From Loktanella sp. DSM 29012 (GTDB lineage: Bacteria; Pseudomonadota; Alphaproteobacteria; Rhodobacterales; Rhodobacteraceae), in NCBI RefSeq assembly GCF_900110705.1, contig NZ_FOEJ01000002.1, positions 124,001 to 188,000 of the forward strand: a stretch of 64,000 nucleotides of DNA, in the 5' to 3' direction. The first letter of the stretch is position 1; each line of letters starts with the position of its first letter. The notes under the pieces were generated by a model. It saw only the letters and a list, made by a program, of their open reading frames with translations, did no database searches and had not been told where the DNA came from. A program made the translations under genes and the position numbers. This document shows, in pieces, positions 1-9,222 of the stretch.

Positions 1-57
1 CATGCAAAACGGCTTATGTCAGGGTTTGCCAAGATGTGAGACACACCCCGCCTGCGG

Positions 58-975
58 TCAGGCAACGGCGACCATATCGGCAGCAGAGACGCCATGACCC
101 GGCAGGCGTGCTGCAATCTGCGGTGTACAATCCACCCAGCGCCATGCGGCCGTGTTGTCGAACAAGGCACGCAACAGTGCATTGGTCAGGTTGTGACCTG
201 CCTTGTGTCCGGTGTAGCGCCCCAGGATGGGCGCACCCGCCGTGTAGAGATCACCCAGCGCATCCAGCATCTTGTGGCGCACGGCCTCGTCCGGATGACG
301 CAGTCCGCCCGGTGTCAGCACATCCGCGCCGTCGACGACAACTGCGTTTTCCAAAGTACCGCCCAGCGCGAGGCCACGCTTGCGCATGTCCTCGACATCC
401 GAATTGCGACAGAACGTGCGGCTGTCGCACAACGTATGGACAAAGCTGCCGTTCGCCATGTTCAGCGTCTTGGCCTGATGACCGATCGCCGCATCAGGGA
501 ACTCAATCTCGAAATCGATTTGCAGGCTGGTCGCAGGACGCAGGCTGGCCCAAGCATCACCTTGGCTCACGCGCACCTCGTCCAGCAGCTTGATCGCACG
601 CAGCGGATTACCCTGACGGGACACACCGACGCCAAGGATTCCGCGCACGAATTCGGCGGACGATCCGTCCATGATCGGCACTTCGGGGCCGTCGATTTCG
701 ATTAGCACGTTGTGCACGCCACAACCGGACAAGGCCGCCATCAGGTGTTCGATTGTCGAAACGATCGTATCACCCACACGCAAACGGGTATTCAACGGCG
801 AGATTTCGACGTGATTCCAGATTGCAGGCAGTTTGACGCCGGCCCCGGCCACGTCCACCCGCTGAAAGACGATACCGTGCCCAGCAGGCGCAGGACGCAG
901 ACGCAAACGAGCCGGACGACCGGTGTGGAGGCCCACACCGTCAAGGATCAGTTCGGATTTCAAAGTCGTCTGCAT
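58..975 (-). CDS. lpxC: UDP-3-O-acyl-N-acetylglucosamine deacetylase LpxC
   Basis: LpxC removes the N-acetyl group from UDP-3-O-acyl-GlcNAc, the committed step of lipid A synthesis, in the cytoplasm. The 305-aa length is normal for the family. The zinc site is visible: E76-H77 in EHLMAAL, H234 and D238 in HKMLDALGD, and the general acid/base H261 in GHKAGHN. The start follows an AGGTG-like ribosome site. It lies downstream of ftsZ at the end of the division cluster, as in many Proteobacteria, but the ftsZ terminator hairpin and 184 bases separate the two, so it probably has its own promoter. Bases 1-57 beyond its stop hold nothing I can identify. Confidence 0.97.
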   Translation of the reverse strand: MQTTLKSELILDGVGLHTGRPARLRLRPAPAGHGIVFQRVDVAGAGVKLPAIWNHVEISPLNTRLRVGDTIVSTIEHLMAALSGCGVHNVLIEIDGPEVPIMDGSSAEFVRGILGVGVSRQGNPLRAIKLLDEVRVSQGDAWASLRPATSLQIDFEIEFPDAAIGHQAKTLNMANGSFVHTLCDSRTFCRNSDVEDMRKRGLALGGTLENAVVVDGADVLTPGGLRHPDEAVRHKMLDALGDLYTAGAPILGRYTGHKAGHNLTNALLRALFDNTAAWRWVDCTPQIAARLPGHGVSAADMVAVA

Positions 976-1111
976 GTCTGCACCTAACGGTTACATCGCT
1001 GTTACGAAGTATTAACGCAGCAATAGTACCAATGGGTTCACAACGACAATTCACACATTGCAACAAGCTGAAACAATGTCAGTCCGGCAATGTAACCTGC
1101 TGTTTCAATTG

Positions 1112-1139
1112 AAAAAGCCGCCCTGTTTAGGGGCGGCTT
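1112..1139 (-). terminator. Rho-independent terminator after ftsZ
   Basis: Nine-base perfect stem AAGCCGCCC/GGGCGGCTT with a 7-base loop. On the minus strand it is followed by TTTTC. It lies 20 bases past the ftsZ stop and before lpxC, so it should end the ftsZ transcript. Confidence 0.8.
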
Positions 1140-1159
1140 CTTGATGCTGATGATCGTCT

Positions 1160-2788
1160 TTAGTTCGCTTGGCGCCGCAAGAATGCGGGAATCTCGATCC
1201 GCTCCTGGTCGGGATCAATGTCAGCCTCGGGGCGCTGATGCGTCATCGGCTGTTCGCGCTTGGCGCTGACTTGCGGCTGCTGGCGCGGTGCCGCGGGTGC
1301 GGCAGGCTTCTGGTCGCCCGTCATGCGATTGATCAGCGAATTGATCCCGAACCGCGGCTTCTCGGCTTCGGCTTCCTGAGGGGCGGCAGCACGCACCGGC
1401 GTTTCCTTGGGCTGACGCTGCACGGCGGCCTGCAGACGCGCAAGCGCCTCTGCCGACGGCTCACCCGGACGGGCGGCGCGCGGTGCAGTGAACTGCTCGG
1501 ATGCGTCGATTTCGGGTTCGACGCGCGGACGGTAGGCCGGCGGCGGCAGATCATCGTCAAGTTCGGCGGCCTGCGGTGCTGCGGGACGACGCGCCTCTGC
1601 GGCGTGGCGTTCCTCCATCTCGTCCAGCAGGCTACGCTCTGCGCGCTCTTCGCGGCGCGGTGCGTCGGCACGGGCTGCGGGCTGCTCATAGCGACGCGGC
1701 TCTTCGCGGACGGGGGCCGGTTCGGCACGGGCGGCTGGCTCTTCACGACGCTGCTCGCGGACTGGTTCACGCACCGGCTCGGACATGCTGCGGCGCGGCT
1801 GGGGCTCTGCACCCGACTTGACGGCCGCATCGATGCCTGTCGCGACCACAGAGACGCGCATCCGGCCTTCCATGCTGGTGTCGAGAGTGGAACCGACGAT
1901 GATGTTTGCCTCGGGGTCGACCTTTTCGCGGATCTCGTTCGCGGCCTCGTCCAGTTCGAACAGGGTCAGGTCATAGCCACCGGTGATGTTGATCAGCACA
2001 CCACGTGCGCCCTGAAGGCTGATTTCGTCCAGCAGCGGGTTGGCGATGGCCTTTTGCGCGGCCTGCTTGGCGCGATCCTCGCCCTCTGCCTCGCCGGTGC
2101 CCATCATCGCCTTGCCCATCTCGTCCATGACGGCGCGCACGTCGGCAAAGTCCAGGTTGATCAGGCCCGGGCGGACCATCAGGTCGGTCACGCCCTTGAC
2201 GCCCTGGTATAGCACGTCGTCGGCCAGCGCGAAGGCTTCGGTGAATGTCGTATTTTCTGTCGCCAGACGGAACAGGTTCTGGTTGGGGATGATGATCAGG
2301 GTATCGACGACCTTTTGCAGGGCCTCGACGCCTTCTTCGGCCTGACGCATGCGGCGTCCGCCTTCAAACTGGAACGGCTTGGTCACGACACCGACAGTCA
2401 GAACGCCCAATTCACGTGCGGCCTGCGCGATGATCGGGGCGGCACCCGTACCGGTCCCGCCGCCCATGCCGGCAGTGATGAAACACATGTGCGCACCGGC
2501 CAGCATATCAACGATCTGTTCGATGCTTTCTTCGGCGGCGGCAGCACCTACGGTGGCGCGCGCACCTGCACCCAGACCCTCGGTGACCTTGAGGCCCATC
2601 TGGATCTTGGCTTCGGACTTGGACTGTTGCAGCGCTTGCGCGTCAGTATTCGCGACAACGAACTCGACACCGTCGAGCTCTTTTTCGATCATGTTGTTGA
2701 CTGCATTGCCACCGGCCCCGCCGACACCGAAAACGGTGATGCGTGGTTTCAGGTCCTCGTGGCCCGGAAGGGAAAGATTCAATGTCAT
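1160..2788 (-). CDS. ftsZ: cell division GTPase FtsZ
   Basis: FtsZ is the tubulin-like GTPase that forms the Z ring. The tubulin signature [10 protein letters not shown] is at about residues 109-118, the N-terminal nucleotide loop GVGGAGGNA at 21-29, and a T7-loop NLDFADVR follows. After the GTPase core (about 1-330) comes a long Arg/Glu/Pro/Ala-rich disordered linker. The protein ends in the conserved tail [10 protein letters not shown], the binding peptide for FtsA and other partners. At 542 aa it is longer than E. coli FtsZ (383), typical of Alphaproteobacteria. I chose the ATG at 2788 (MTLNLSL) over an upstream in-frame start at 2839, because family members begin shortly before the core. 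177 bases separate it from ftsA, leaving room for a promoter. Confidence 0.97.
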   Translation of the reverse strand: MTLNLSLPGHEDLKPRITVFGVGGAGGNAVNNMIEKELDGVEFVVANTDAQALQQSKSEAKIQMGLKVTEGLGAGARATVGAAAAEESIEQIVDMLAGAHMCFITAGMGGGTGTGAAPIIAQAARELGVLTVGVVTKPFQFEGGRRMRQAEEGVEALQKVVDTLIIIPNQNLFRLATENTTFTEAFALADDVLYQGVKGVTDLMVRPGLINLDFADVRAVMDEMGKAMMGTGEAEGEDRAKQAAQKAIANPLLDEISLQGARGVLINITGGYDLTLFELDEAANEIREKVDPEANIIVGSTLDTSMEGRMRVSVVATGIDAAVKSGAEPQPRRSMSEPVREPVREQRREEPAARAEPAPVREEPRRYEQPAARADAPRREERAERSLLDEMEERHAAEARRPAAPQAAELDDDLPPPAYRPRVEPEIDASEQFTAPRAARPGEPSAEALARLQAAVQRQPKETPVRAAAPQEAEAEKPRFGINSLINRMTGDQKPAAPAAPRQQPQVSAKREQPMTHQRPEADIDPDQERIEIPAFLRRQAN

Positions 2789-2965
2789 GCTCGGTCCGCC
2801 TGTTTTTATGTTGCACCCGTCCCACCGGGCAGAAATCACCTAATTCCTTTTATAGTAGCGGCTCTGCGCGCATACGTCACCCGAAAACCACACTGGGACC
2901 ACAAAATGTGGCACGAATCCGCACAATTTTTTCACGATATGGCGAGTCGCGCCAAATCTTGATTC

Positions 2966-4300
2966 TCACCAATTGTCGCGGAACCATTTCACGGCCCGTT
3001 TCAGCGACCGTGCGGGATAGGTTTCCGCCGGCACGTCGAAATCCCACCATTCGTCCTGCGGGTTGGCCGCAAACAGCGCAAGGCCGACCGAGGACGAGAA
3101 CGCAGGCCCTGTCGCCGCCTGCGGCAATCCCTGGACGCGCAACGGACGACCCAGGCGCACCTGCTGCCCCAGGATTTTCGCCGCAAGTCCGTCCAGCCCC
3201 GGAATCTGGCTGCCACCGCCGGTCAGGACGATCTGCTGGCTGGGCAGATATTCGAACCCAGCCGCGTCCAGACGGGCGCGCACCTCTTCGAGGATTTCCT
3301 CGATCCGCGGCCGCATGATGCCGATCAGCTCGGCCCGGCTCACGGTGCGCCTGTCACGCTCCCAGTCGCCGGTATCGCCGCCGATCTCAATCATCTCGCG
3401 GTCGTCCATGCCCGTGGCAACCACGCCGCCGTAGAATGTCTTGATCCGTTCGGCTGTCTGCATCGGCACCTGCAGACCCATCGAAATGTCCCCGGTGACG
3501 TGATCGCCACCCATGCGCACCGCATCGGAATAGATCATGTGTTTTTTCATGAAAACCGACAGGCTGGTGGACCCGCCGCCCATGTCGATGCAGGCGGCCC
3601 CCAGTTCCTGTTCGTCCTCGACCAGGCTGGACACACCGGACACATAGGCAGAGGACGCGATCCCGGCCAGTTCCAGATCACACCGCTTGATGCAGAAAAA
3701 CAGATTGCGGATCGCCGTGGCGTCCACCGTCAGCAGGTGCAGGTCGGTTGCAAGGGTCGATCCCATCTGTCCGCGCGGGTCGGCCAGACCACTGCGGTGA
3801 TCCAACGCGAAATTCACGGGCTGCGCGTGCAGCACGTCGCGGTCCTCGCCGAAATCTGGAACATCGCATGCGGCCAATACGCGGCCGATATCGCCTTCGG
3901 TCACAAAGTTGTCCGCGACATCGACGCTGCCATCCAGACCGTAGGACCGCGGTCGGGCACCGGCAAAGCATGCGATCACGTGATCGACGCGGACTTCAGC
4001 CATTTTCTGCGCAGCCTGCACGGCAGTGCGGATGGCGCGTTCGGTTTCTTGCATCGCGTCGATTTCGCCAAAACGGACACCGCGCGACCGCGTGGTGGCC
4101 GCCCCGATCACCCGGAAACGGGACTGACCCGCCAAGGAACCCACACCGTCATTGTCGCCCAGCCGGTCAGGACCGTCAAAACGCAGGACAAGACATGCGA
4201 TCTTGGACGTGCCGACGTCCAGAATGGCGATTACGCCCCTCTGCATCGCCGCCTTGCGCACATTCCGCATAGCCCGTTGCGTTTCGTATAAATCCCGCAT
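2966..4300 (-). CDS. ftsA: cell division protein FtsA
   Basis: FtsA is the actin-like ATPase that tethers FtsZ to the membrane and recruits later divisome proteins. The phosphate-1 motif region is ILDVGTSKIACLV near residue 27, and the phosphate-2/adenosine motifs ACIDMGGGSTSLSVF and VLTGGGSQIPG follow. The C-terminus ends in RSLKRAVKWFRDNW, a short amphipathic basic and aromatic helix typical of FtsA membrane anchors. The ATG at 4300 shares its A with the ftsQ stop (TGATG), which indicates coupled translation; a GTG one codon earlier is possible. 444 aa. Confidence 0.95.
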   Translation of the reverse strand: MRDLYETQRAMRNVRKAAMQRGVIAILDVGTSKIACLVLRFDGPDRLGDNDGVGSLAGQSRFRVIGAATTRSRGVRFGEIDAMQETERAIRTAVQAAQKMAEVRVDHVIACFAGARPRSYGLDGSVDVADNFVTEGDIGRVLAACDVPDFGEDRDVLHAQPVNFALDHRSGLADPRGQMGSTLATDLHLLTVDATAIRNLFFCIKRCDLELAGIASSAYVSGVSSLVEDEQELGAACIDMGGGSTSLSVFMKKHMIYSDAVRMGGDHVTGDISMGLQVPMQTAERIKTFYGGVVATGMDDREMIEIGGDTGDWERDRRTVSRAELIGIMRPRIEEILEEVRARLDAAGFEYLPSQQIVLTGGGSQIPGLDGLAAKILGQQVRLGRPLRVQGLPQAATGPAFSSSVGLALFAANPQDEWWDFDVPAETYPARSLKRAVKWFRDNW

Positions 4301-5181
4301 CACTGCCCCACCTGTTGAATTCTGCCTGTCGTCGCGGCGTTACGCGTTGCCGCGACCGCCTCTTGGTTCATCCGGACCGTCGGTCGCTGCGGCATGCGCA
4401 TGTCGACGATTGCCACATCGCGATCCAGAAGGTCCTGCGCCTCGTGCAGCGCGATGATCCGGTCCAGTGCCTCTACCGGTGCGTCAGCCGGCAACAACAA
4501 CTGCTGACCGTCCTCCAGCACCATGTTCCAGCGCCGACCGCTGACCCGCACCAACCCGCGCATGCGATCCGCGATGGGACCCGCACTACGGAACAAGGTC
4601 AGCGCCTCGTCGATATGGCCCTGCACACCTTCTCCGCCGATCAGCGGCAAATCCAGCCGGTCGACCCGCGCGGCCAGATCGCCTGCGAACACACCCTCCG
4701 CATCAATCATCCGCAGCCCATCGGGTGTGCGCCAGATCGCGACCGGCACACGCGGTGTCACATTGATTTCCAGCGCACCCGCGTCACCCACCCGCACGCG
4801 GGCCTCTGCCACCGCATCCAGAGCGACGACGTCGTCGCGCAGCTTATTCAGATCCAGGTCAAAGGATGACACCGGAAATTCGGTATCCATGAGGCTGGCA
4901 ACCGCGTCGGCCAGTTCCTCGTCGGCACCGCTGACCGCAAGGCCAGACACCATGAATTGCGGACGTTCCTGAAACGCCTGCTGTGCCGCGCTGATCCGCT
5001 CGGCCAGCAATGCCCGGTTGCTCGCGTTCATCGACCAGCCACCGGCGATGGCCGCGATGATCAAGGCCGGCACACCCAGCCGCAAACCGGTGCGCACACC
5101 AGGCGTCAGCATCCAGCGCTGCCAGCGATAACCCCATTTCGACGGGGCGGGATCGCGGATCGGTCGGGTTACCGGTCGCAT
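4300..5181 (-). CDS. ftsQ: cell division protein FtsQ
   Basis: FtsQ is a bitopic inner-membrane divisome protein that links early and late components through a periplasmic POTRA domain. A basic cytoplasmic N-terminus is followed by one hydrophobic segment (LRLGVPALIIAAIAGGW, about residues 33-49). The POTRA-like region (FMVSGLAVSGADEELADAV) and the FtsQ beta domain (DVVALDAVAEARVRV and onward) come next. I place the start at ATG 5181 (MRPVTRP), overlapping the end of ddl by about 13 bases; an in-frame ATG at 5208 would add nine residues. It sits in the canonical order ddl-ftsQ-ftsA. Confidence 0.92.
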   Translation of the reverse strand: MRPVTRPIRDPAPSKWGYRWQRWMLTPGVRTGLRLGVPALIIAAIAGGWSMNASNRALLAERISAAQQAFQERPQFMVSGLAVSGADEELADAVASLMDTEFPVSSFDLDLNKLRDDVVALDAVAEARVRVGDAGALEINVTPRVPVAIWRTPDGLRMIDAEGVFAGDLAARVDRLDLPLIGGEGVQGHIDEALTLFRSAGPIADRMRGLVRVSGRRWNMVLEDGQQLLLPADAPVEALDRIIALHEAQDLLDRDVAIVDMRMPQRPTVRMNQEAVAATRNAATTGRIQQVGQ

Positions 5182-6083
5182 GACGCATCCTCGACCAAGG
5201 TGCGACACAGGGTCGGGAAGTCGATCCCGACATGAGCCGCCTGTTCAGGGGCCAGCGATGTGGGGGTCATACCCGGCTGCGTGTTGGTTTCCAGCAGGAT
5301 CAAACCATCCAGACCGCGGGTTTCATCCCAGCGAAAATCGGTGCGGCTGATGCCGCGACAGCCCAGCACCAGATGCGCCTTCAGCGCGTAGTCCATGCAG
5401 GCATCGAAAATGTCCTGTGGCAGCTCGGCGGGGATTACATGGCGCGAACCACCGGCCTTGTATTTGGCGTCGTAGTCATACCAGCCGTCCGTCAGAATAT
5501 CGGTCACGGTCAGGGCGCGATTGCCCAGAACCGTAACGGTCAGCTCACGGCCCGGCGCATAAGCCTCGACCATCACGCGGTCAGGCATGTCATCCGACAG
5601 CGGCGGCGGTGCATTAGCCATGTCGTGCACCAGATAGATCCCGACGCTGGACCCTTCGTTGTTGGGTTTGACCACATAGGGCGGTGCCATGACGTGACCT
5701 GCGCGCACATCGGCAGAGGCCGCAAGCAGGCTGGGCACAACCGGTAGCCCCGCGTCCACATAGGCCGCCTTGGTCCGTTGCTTGTCCAGCGTCAGCGCCG
5801 AGGCCAGCACGCCGCTGTGGGTGTAGGGAATACGCATCCATTCCAGCAGACCCTGCACGCAGCCGTCCTCGCCCCAGCGACCATGCAGGGCGTTGAACAC
5901 CACATCAGGTGCGATGTCAGCCAGACGCGCGGCCAGATCGGGGCCCGCATCCAGTTCTGTTACGTCAAATCCTGCCTCGACCAGTGCCGCCCCACATTCG
6001 CGACCCGTTGACAGCGAGACCTCTCGCTCTGCCGATGGGCCGCCCATGAGGACAACAACTTTAGAGGGTGCCAATGCTGACAT
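5169..6083 (-). CDS. ddl: D-alanine--D-alanine ligase
   Basis: This ATP-grasp enzyme joins two D-alanines for the peptidoglycan pentapeptide. Recognisable motifs are the N-terminal GGPSAEREVSLSTG (about residues 14-27), the ATP-binding KPNNEGSSVGIYLV, RELTVTVLGNRALTV, and the metal-binding C-terminal stretch LLETNTQPGMTPTSL. 304 aa is the usual DdlB length. It sits between murB and ftsQ, its standard place in dcw clusters. A short palindrome lies in the 81-base gap upstream. Confidence 0.96.
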   Translation of the reverse strand: MSALAPSKVVVLMGGPSAEREVSLSTGRECGAALVEAGFDVTELDAGPDLAARLADIAPDVVFNALHGRWGEDGCVQGLLEWMRIPYTHSGVLASALTLDKQRTKAAYVDAGLPVVPSLLAASADVRAGHVMAPPYVVKPNNEGSSVGIYLVHDMANAPPPLSDDMPDRVMVEAYAPGRELTVTVLGNRALTVTDILTDGWYDYDAKYKAGGSRHVIPAELPQDIFDACMDYALKAHLVLGCRGISRTDFRWDETRGLDGLILLETNTQPGMTPTSLAPEQAAHVGIDFPTLCRTLVEDASCDR

Positions 6084-6102
6084 GCCCTTACCGCCTCGCT
6101 CG

Positions 6103-6120
6103 CGGGTCGTTTGCGACCCG
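6103..6120. repeat. hairpin in the murB-ddl gap
   Basis: CGGGTCG/CGACCCG, a 7-bp perfect stem with a TTTG loop, lies in the 81-base gap between murB and ddl. There is no run of T after it on the minus strand, so processing or attenuation is as likely as termination. This is one of the few non-overlapping junctions in this part of the operon. Confidence 0.45.
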
Positions 6121-6164
6121 TCATTATGAAATGGCCCTTGCCCGGGGCCGCCCCTTTTCGGGGT

Positions 6165-7103
6165 TTATGTGTTGGTGCCACGCGGGGCCCGTTCGCCGAC
6201 CCGCATGATTTCCCACTCTAGTGTGACGCCCGATTCGGCGTAAACCCTCTTTCTGACCTTTTCACCCAAATCTTCGAGGTCTGCGGCAGTGGCACCACCC
6301 GCATTGGTCAAAAAGTTGGCATGCATCAAGTTCATGACAGCACCGCCAAGGGTCGCGCCGCGCATGCCGGCGTCCTCGATCACCTTCCACGCCTTCAGCT
6401 CGTGGGTGTCGTCATCGCGTCCTGTGGACGAATGGCCCACCGGATTGCGAAACGTGCTGCCCGCCGTGCGGTCCCTGGTCGGTTGGGTCTGGTCCCGTTT
6501 GGCCAGCTGGTCCGCCATGCGCTGCGCCAGCTCTTGCGGATCACCCATCGGGCCGCACAGCGTCGCACCGACCAGCACGGCCCCATCGGCCAACGTGCTG
6601 GACCTGTATTGGAATTGCAGATCCTCGGCCCGCAGGGTGGCCCGCGTGCCATCGCGCAGCACGACATCCGCGCTGACAAAGACATCGGCCACATAGGACC
6701 CGTAGCAGCCCGCGTTCATGCGCACGGCCCCGCCGATACTGCCGGGGATCGTGCGCAGAAATGTCAAGTCAACGCCCGCCTCCGCCGCGCGGCGCGCCAC
6801 ATGGGCATCAAGGGCAGCAGCCCCAGCAGTCACCGTGTCGCCCTCCACTGTGGTCGCGTTGAACCCACGCCCAAGACGGATCACGACGCCGCGCACACCG
6901 CCGTCGCGTACGATCAGGTTGGACCCCACGCCCATCGGGAATACCGGCACGGCAGAGTCGAGGGCTGCGAGAAAATCCGCCAGATCATCGGCATCGGCAG
7001 GCTGGAACAGCACATCCGCCGGGCCACCGACGCGCAACCACGTCAGACCGTCCAGCGGGCGCTCGGGTGTCAGCGTGCCGCGCACGGGTGGAAGGTCGAT
7101 CAT
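6165..7103 (-). CDS. murB: UDP-N-acetylenolpyruvoylglucosamine reductase MurB
   Basis: MurB is the FAD-dependent enzyme that reduces UDP-GlcNAc-enolpyruvate to UDP-MurNAc. The FAD-binding region is at [14 protein letters not shown] (about residues 22-35) and [23 protein letters not shown] and the catalytic-serine segment GSTFRNP follow, then [11 protein letters not shown]. The ATG at 7103 (MIDLPPVRG) overlaps the preceding DUF2484 stop as ATGA. The longer open frame upstream is unlikely to be translated, because it would cover that whole gene. 312 aa. Confidence 0.95.
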   Translation of the reverse strand: MIDLPPVRGTLTPERPLDGLTWLRVGGPADVLFQPADADDLADFLAALDSAVPVFPMGVGSNLIVRDGGVRGVVIRLGRGFNATTVEGDTVTAGAAALDAHVARRAAEAGVDLTFLRTIPGSIGGAVRMNAGCYGSYVADVFVSADVVLRDGTRATLRAEDLQFQYRSSTLADGAVLVGATLCGPMGDPQELAQRMADQLAKRDQTQPTRDRTAGSTFRNPVGHSSTGRDDDTHELKAWKVIEDAGMRGATLGGAVMNLMHANFLTNAGGATAADLEDLGEKVRKRVYAESGVTLEWEIMRVGERAPRGTNT

Positions 7104-7360
7104 TCGGCAGGCTCCTGCGGACGGCGGGCGCGCAGCCAGCGGCCCAGATAGATGATGGGCCAGCGCAGGACAGAGCAGCCAGCCGCCATGAATACCAGCC
7201 CGATCAGCGGACCATTCGCCCAGGTCACCCACCCAAGCAGCGGGATACCAAGGGCGATCATCACATAGGCAAAGCGCCAGTGATTGTCACGCGACGGAAA
7301 CATCGCGACCACATTGGCGGCAATCAGCCACAGCAGGCCCAGGATGATGGGCAGGCTCAT
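7100..7360 (-). CDS. DUF2484 family small membrane protein (copy 2)
   Basis: 86-aa protein with hydrophobic segments at about residues 3-18 ([19 protein letters not shown]), 28-45 ([19 protein letters not shown]) and 47-62. The tail is basic (RWLRARRPQ). From memory it resembles DUF2484, a small membrane protein family of unknown function found in rhodobacterial dcw clusters between murC and murB. ATGA overlaps exist at both ends, with the upstream paralogue and with murB, so all three are translated together. The tight coupling suggests an envelope role but no function is known. Confidence 0.72.
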   Translation of the reverse strand: MSLPIILGLLWLIAANVVAMFPSRDNHWRFAYVMIALGIPLLGWVTWANGPLIGLVFMAAGCSVLRWPIIYLGRWLRARRPQEPAE

Positions 7361-7611
7361 TTCGGCACCTCCGGGCGCTGGCCCCGCAGCCGCGCGATCA
7401 GGTAACGCAGCGGATTGCGAAACATCGAGACAAAGGCCAGCGTCGCCACCAGCCCCACGATCCACCCCAGATCAACGGCCAGCCAGACGATCAGCACGGG
7501 TGCCACCAGCAACAACGCCAGCCCCGGCACGTATTGATGCCGCATCGGCAGCAAGGCAGTGACGGTCGCAGCAATCACCCAAAGGGCAGAGAGGATGAGG
7601 GAGGGGGTCAT
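7357..7611 (-). CDS. DUF2484 family small membrane protein (copy 1)
   Basis: 84-aa protein laid out like its neighbour: a hydrophobic N-terminus (LILSALWVIAATVTALLPM), two more hydrophobic segments and a basic tail (RYLIARLRGQRP). The two share the pattern LW(L/V)IAA at the N-terminus and R-rich ends, so they look like an old tandem duplication. Its ATG at 7611 overlaps the stop of the 536-aa orphan gene as ATGA. Function unknown. Confidence 0.7.
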   Translation of the reverse strand: MTPSLILSALWVIAATVTALLPMRHQYVPGLALLLVAPVLIVWLAVDLGWIVGLVATLAFVSMFRNPLRYLIARLRGQRPEVPK

Positions 7612-9218
7612 GAAAGCATCCCCGGAAATCCATTTTCTCCAAGATACTTAAAGTATCCTTCGACCCAAGGCGCGCTTTCTGCGACCGCCTCCTGAAGAAC
7701 ATCGACGAACTTATCACCCGCCACTGCCATATCAGACACGTCCTTAAGACGCTTTCCAAGATTCGTCTTTTCCGCCCCGACCTCTTCCTCGTAATTCTTG
7801 ATCGTCGTCGCGGCGTTGGCACCCATGCGATAGGCGAACTGCCAAGCCATTTGCTTCTCTGTTACCGTTGCATCAGGATCGACCAGCGCCTTGACCGCCA
7901 AACCGGCAAACAGTTCCATCTCGCTCGTGCCGTCGGTCATCATGCCGAGGCAATTGCGGATCGCTTGCAGTTTCTGTGCTTCAGTCGCCTTTTCGACTGC
8001 AATCGCGGTGCGCAGTTTTTCCTTTGCGCGCACCTCTTCCGACATCAGGCAAATTTCGGACTGTGCGGCACGCATGTCGTCAATCAGGCTGGCAACCTCG
8101 GCCGCTGGCGGCAAATCCTGATCCTGCAAAACACGCATGACGTGTTTTTCATATCTTATGATTTCATCGTGCAGCGCCTGTGGGTTTTCCTTGTACTTGC
8201 TTATGACCTTTCGAAAATCAGCCAATTCAGGTTCCAGCGCATCATAACACATCGCGTTGAGCTGGTTGTGAGAGGTGCCGCGATTACTGCGCCGCTTATA
8301 ATCGCTCAGCGCACTGCGCAATTTTTTCACAATCTCAGACAGATCGACGGTTTTGACCGCTATCAGATCAAGCCGATCCTTTTTGCGATTAACCTGCGCC
8401 CGGAAACCGTAAGCATGGCCCGCCTCAAAATCCTCGGCGCGATAGCGCCCCAGCACACCGTCAAACATCGGATTGACGTGGGCGGGGCCTTTTTTCCAGT
8501 CGTCCCTGCCCAGCGTGTTCAGCACTTCGGCCATCTCTGCCGCAAGAAAATCACGACCTGCCAATAAGCGCTCGTACCAGGCAATCCAGAATGACCAGTC
8601 GGCGGATGGATCATTTTCTAACTGTGTCTTGATTTGCTGCCACGTAGCAAGGAGCCCTCCCAAAACGCTATTTGGCCACAAGACTAGGTCTATTGTTTCA
8701 GCTAAGTCTTCCCTAACAGTGGACCAAAAAGCTGCTTTGGACGCATTGGCGATCTCGTTCAGACCTACCTGAGTTTCATCCTCCAACGTCGCCTTAACAA
8801 CGACTGCCAAGATTGCCTCGCGAATGGACTCTGCTGCATGTGTCGCAGAAGTAGTAATAGTGTAAGAGGCCGCCGCCGCCCGAATGGCAGCTACAACGGC
8901 CGCATAAGCAGCTGCGTTCGCTTCACCGGTGTTTTCAATCGCAATCGAACCAACATCGTTGACCGAATGCGGATTTATCTGGGCATCTAAATTCACCATT
9001 TTTGTAGCTGATATGGCCACAGTACCAAAAGTAGAGACGAGAGAGAGAGCTCTCTCCGGGATTACCAACGAATCTAAGCGAAAGCCGACCGCAATCGGCA
9101 ACACCCTCGCGGCAGCTCGCGATGCAATGCGCACTGCAACCTGCCGCCGCTCCTCCTCCGGCAGCGCGTTCAGATACCGCTCTAGGCTCTCCTCATCCTG
9201 AACCTCTGCAATCTCCAC
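7608..9218 (-). CDS. 536-aa orphan protein inserted in the dcw cluster
   Basis: I do not recognise this protein. It is soluble-looking: no signal peptide and no clear membrane segment, mostly predicted helix, with Ala-rich stretches at about residues 94-125. A Trp-rich region DWSFWIAWYERLLAGR (about 213-228) and WKKGPAHVNPMF (about 247-258) stand out. A charged helical middle and a C-terminus ending YFKYLGENGFPGMLS follow. Its GTG start is 4 bases after the murC stop and its stop overlaps the next ATG (ATGA), so it is wired into the operon. Base composition is visibly poorer in GC than murC and murB (some 60-base blocks are near 48 percent GC), which suggests later acquisition. A later start codon is possible. 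Confidence 0.7.
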   Translation of the reverse strand: MEIAEVQDEESLERYLNALPEEERRQVAVRIASRAAARVLPIAVGFRLDSLVIPERALSLVSTFGTVAISATKMVNLDAQINPHSVNDVGSIAIENTGEANAAAYAAVVAAIRAAAASYTITTSATHAAESIREAILAVVVKATLEDETQVGLNEIANASKAAFWSTVREDLAETIDLVLWPNSVLGGLLATWQQIKTQLENDPSADWSFWIAWYERLLAGRDFLAAEMAEVLNTLGRDDWKKGPAHVNPMFDGVLGRYRAEDFEAGHAYGFRAQVNRKKDRLDLIAVKTVDLSEIVKKLRSALSDYKRRSNRGTSHNQLNAMCYDALEPELADFRKVISKYKENPQALHDEIIRYEKHVMRVLQDQDLPPAAEVASLIDDMRAAQSEICLMSEEVRAKEKLRTAIAVEKATEAQKLQAIRNCLGMMTDGTSEMELFAGLAVKALVDPDATVTEKQMAWQFAYRMGANAATTIKNYEEEVGAEKTNLGKRLKDVSDMAVAGDKFVDVLQEAVAESAPWVEGYFKYLGENGFPGMLS

Positions 9219-9222
9219 CGCC

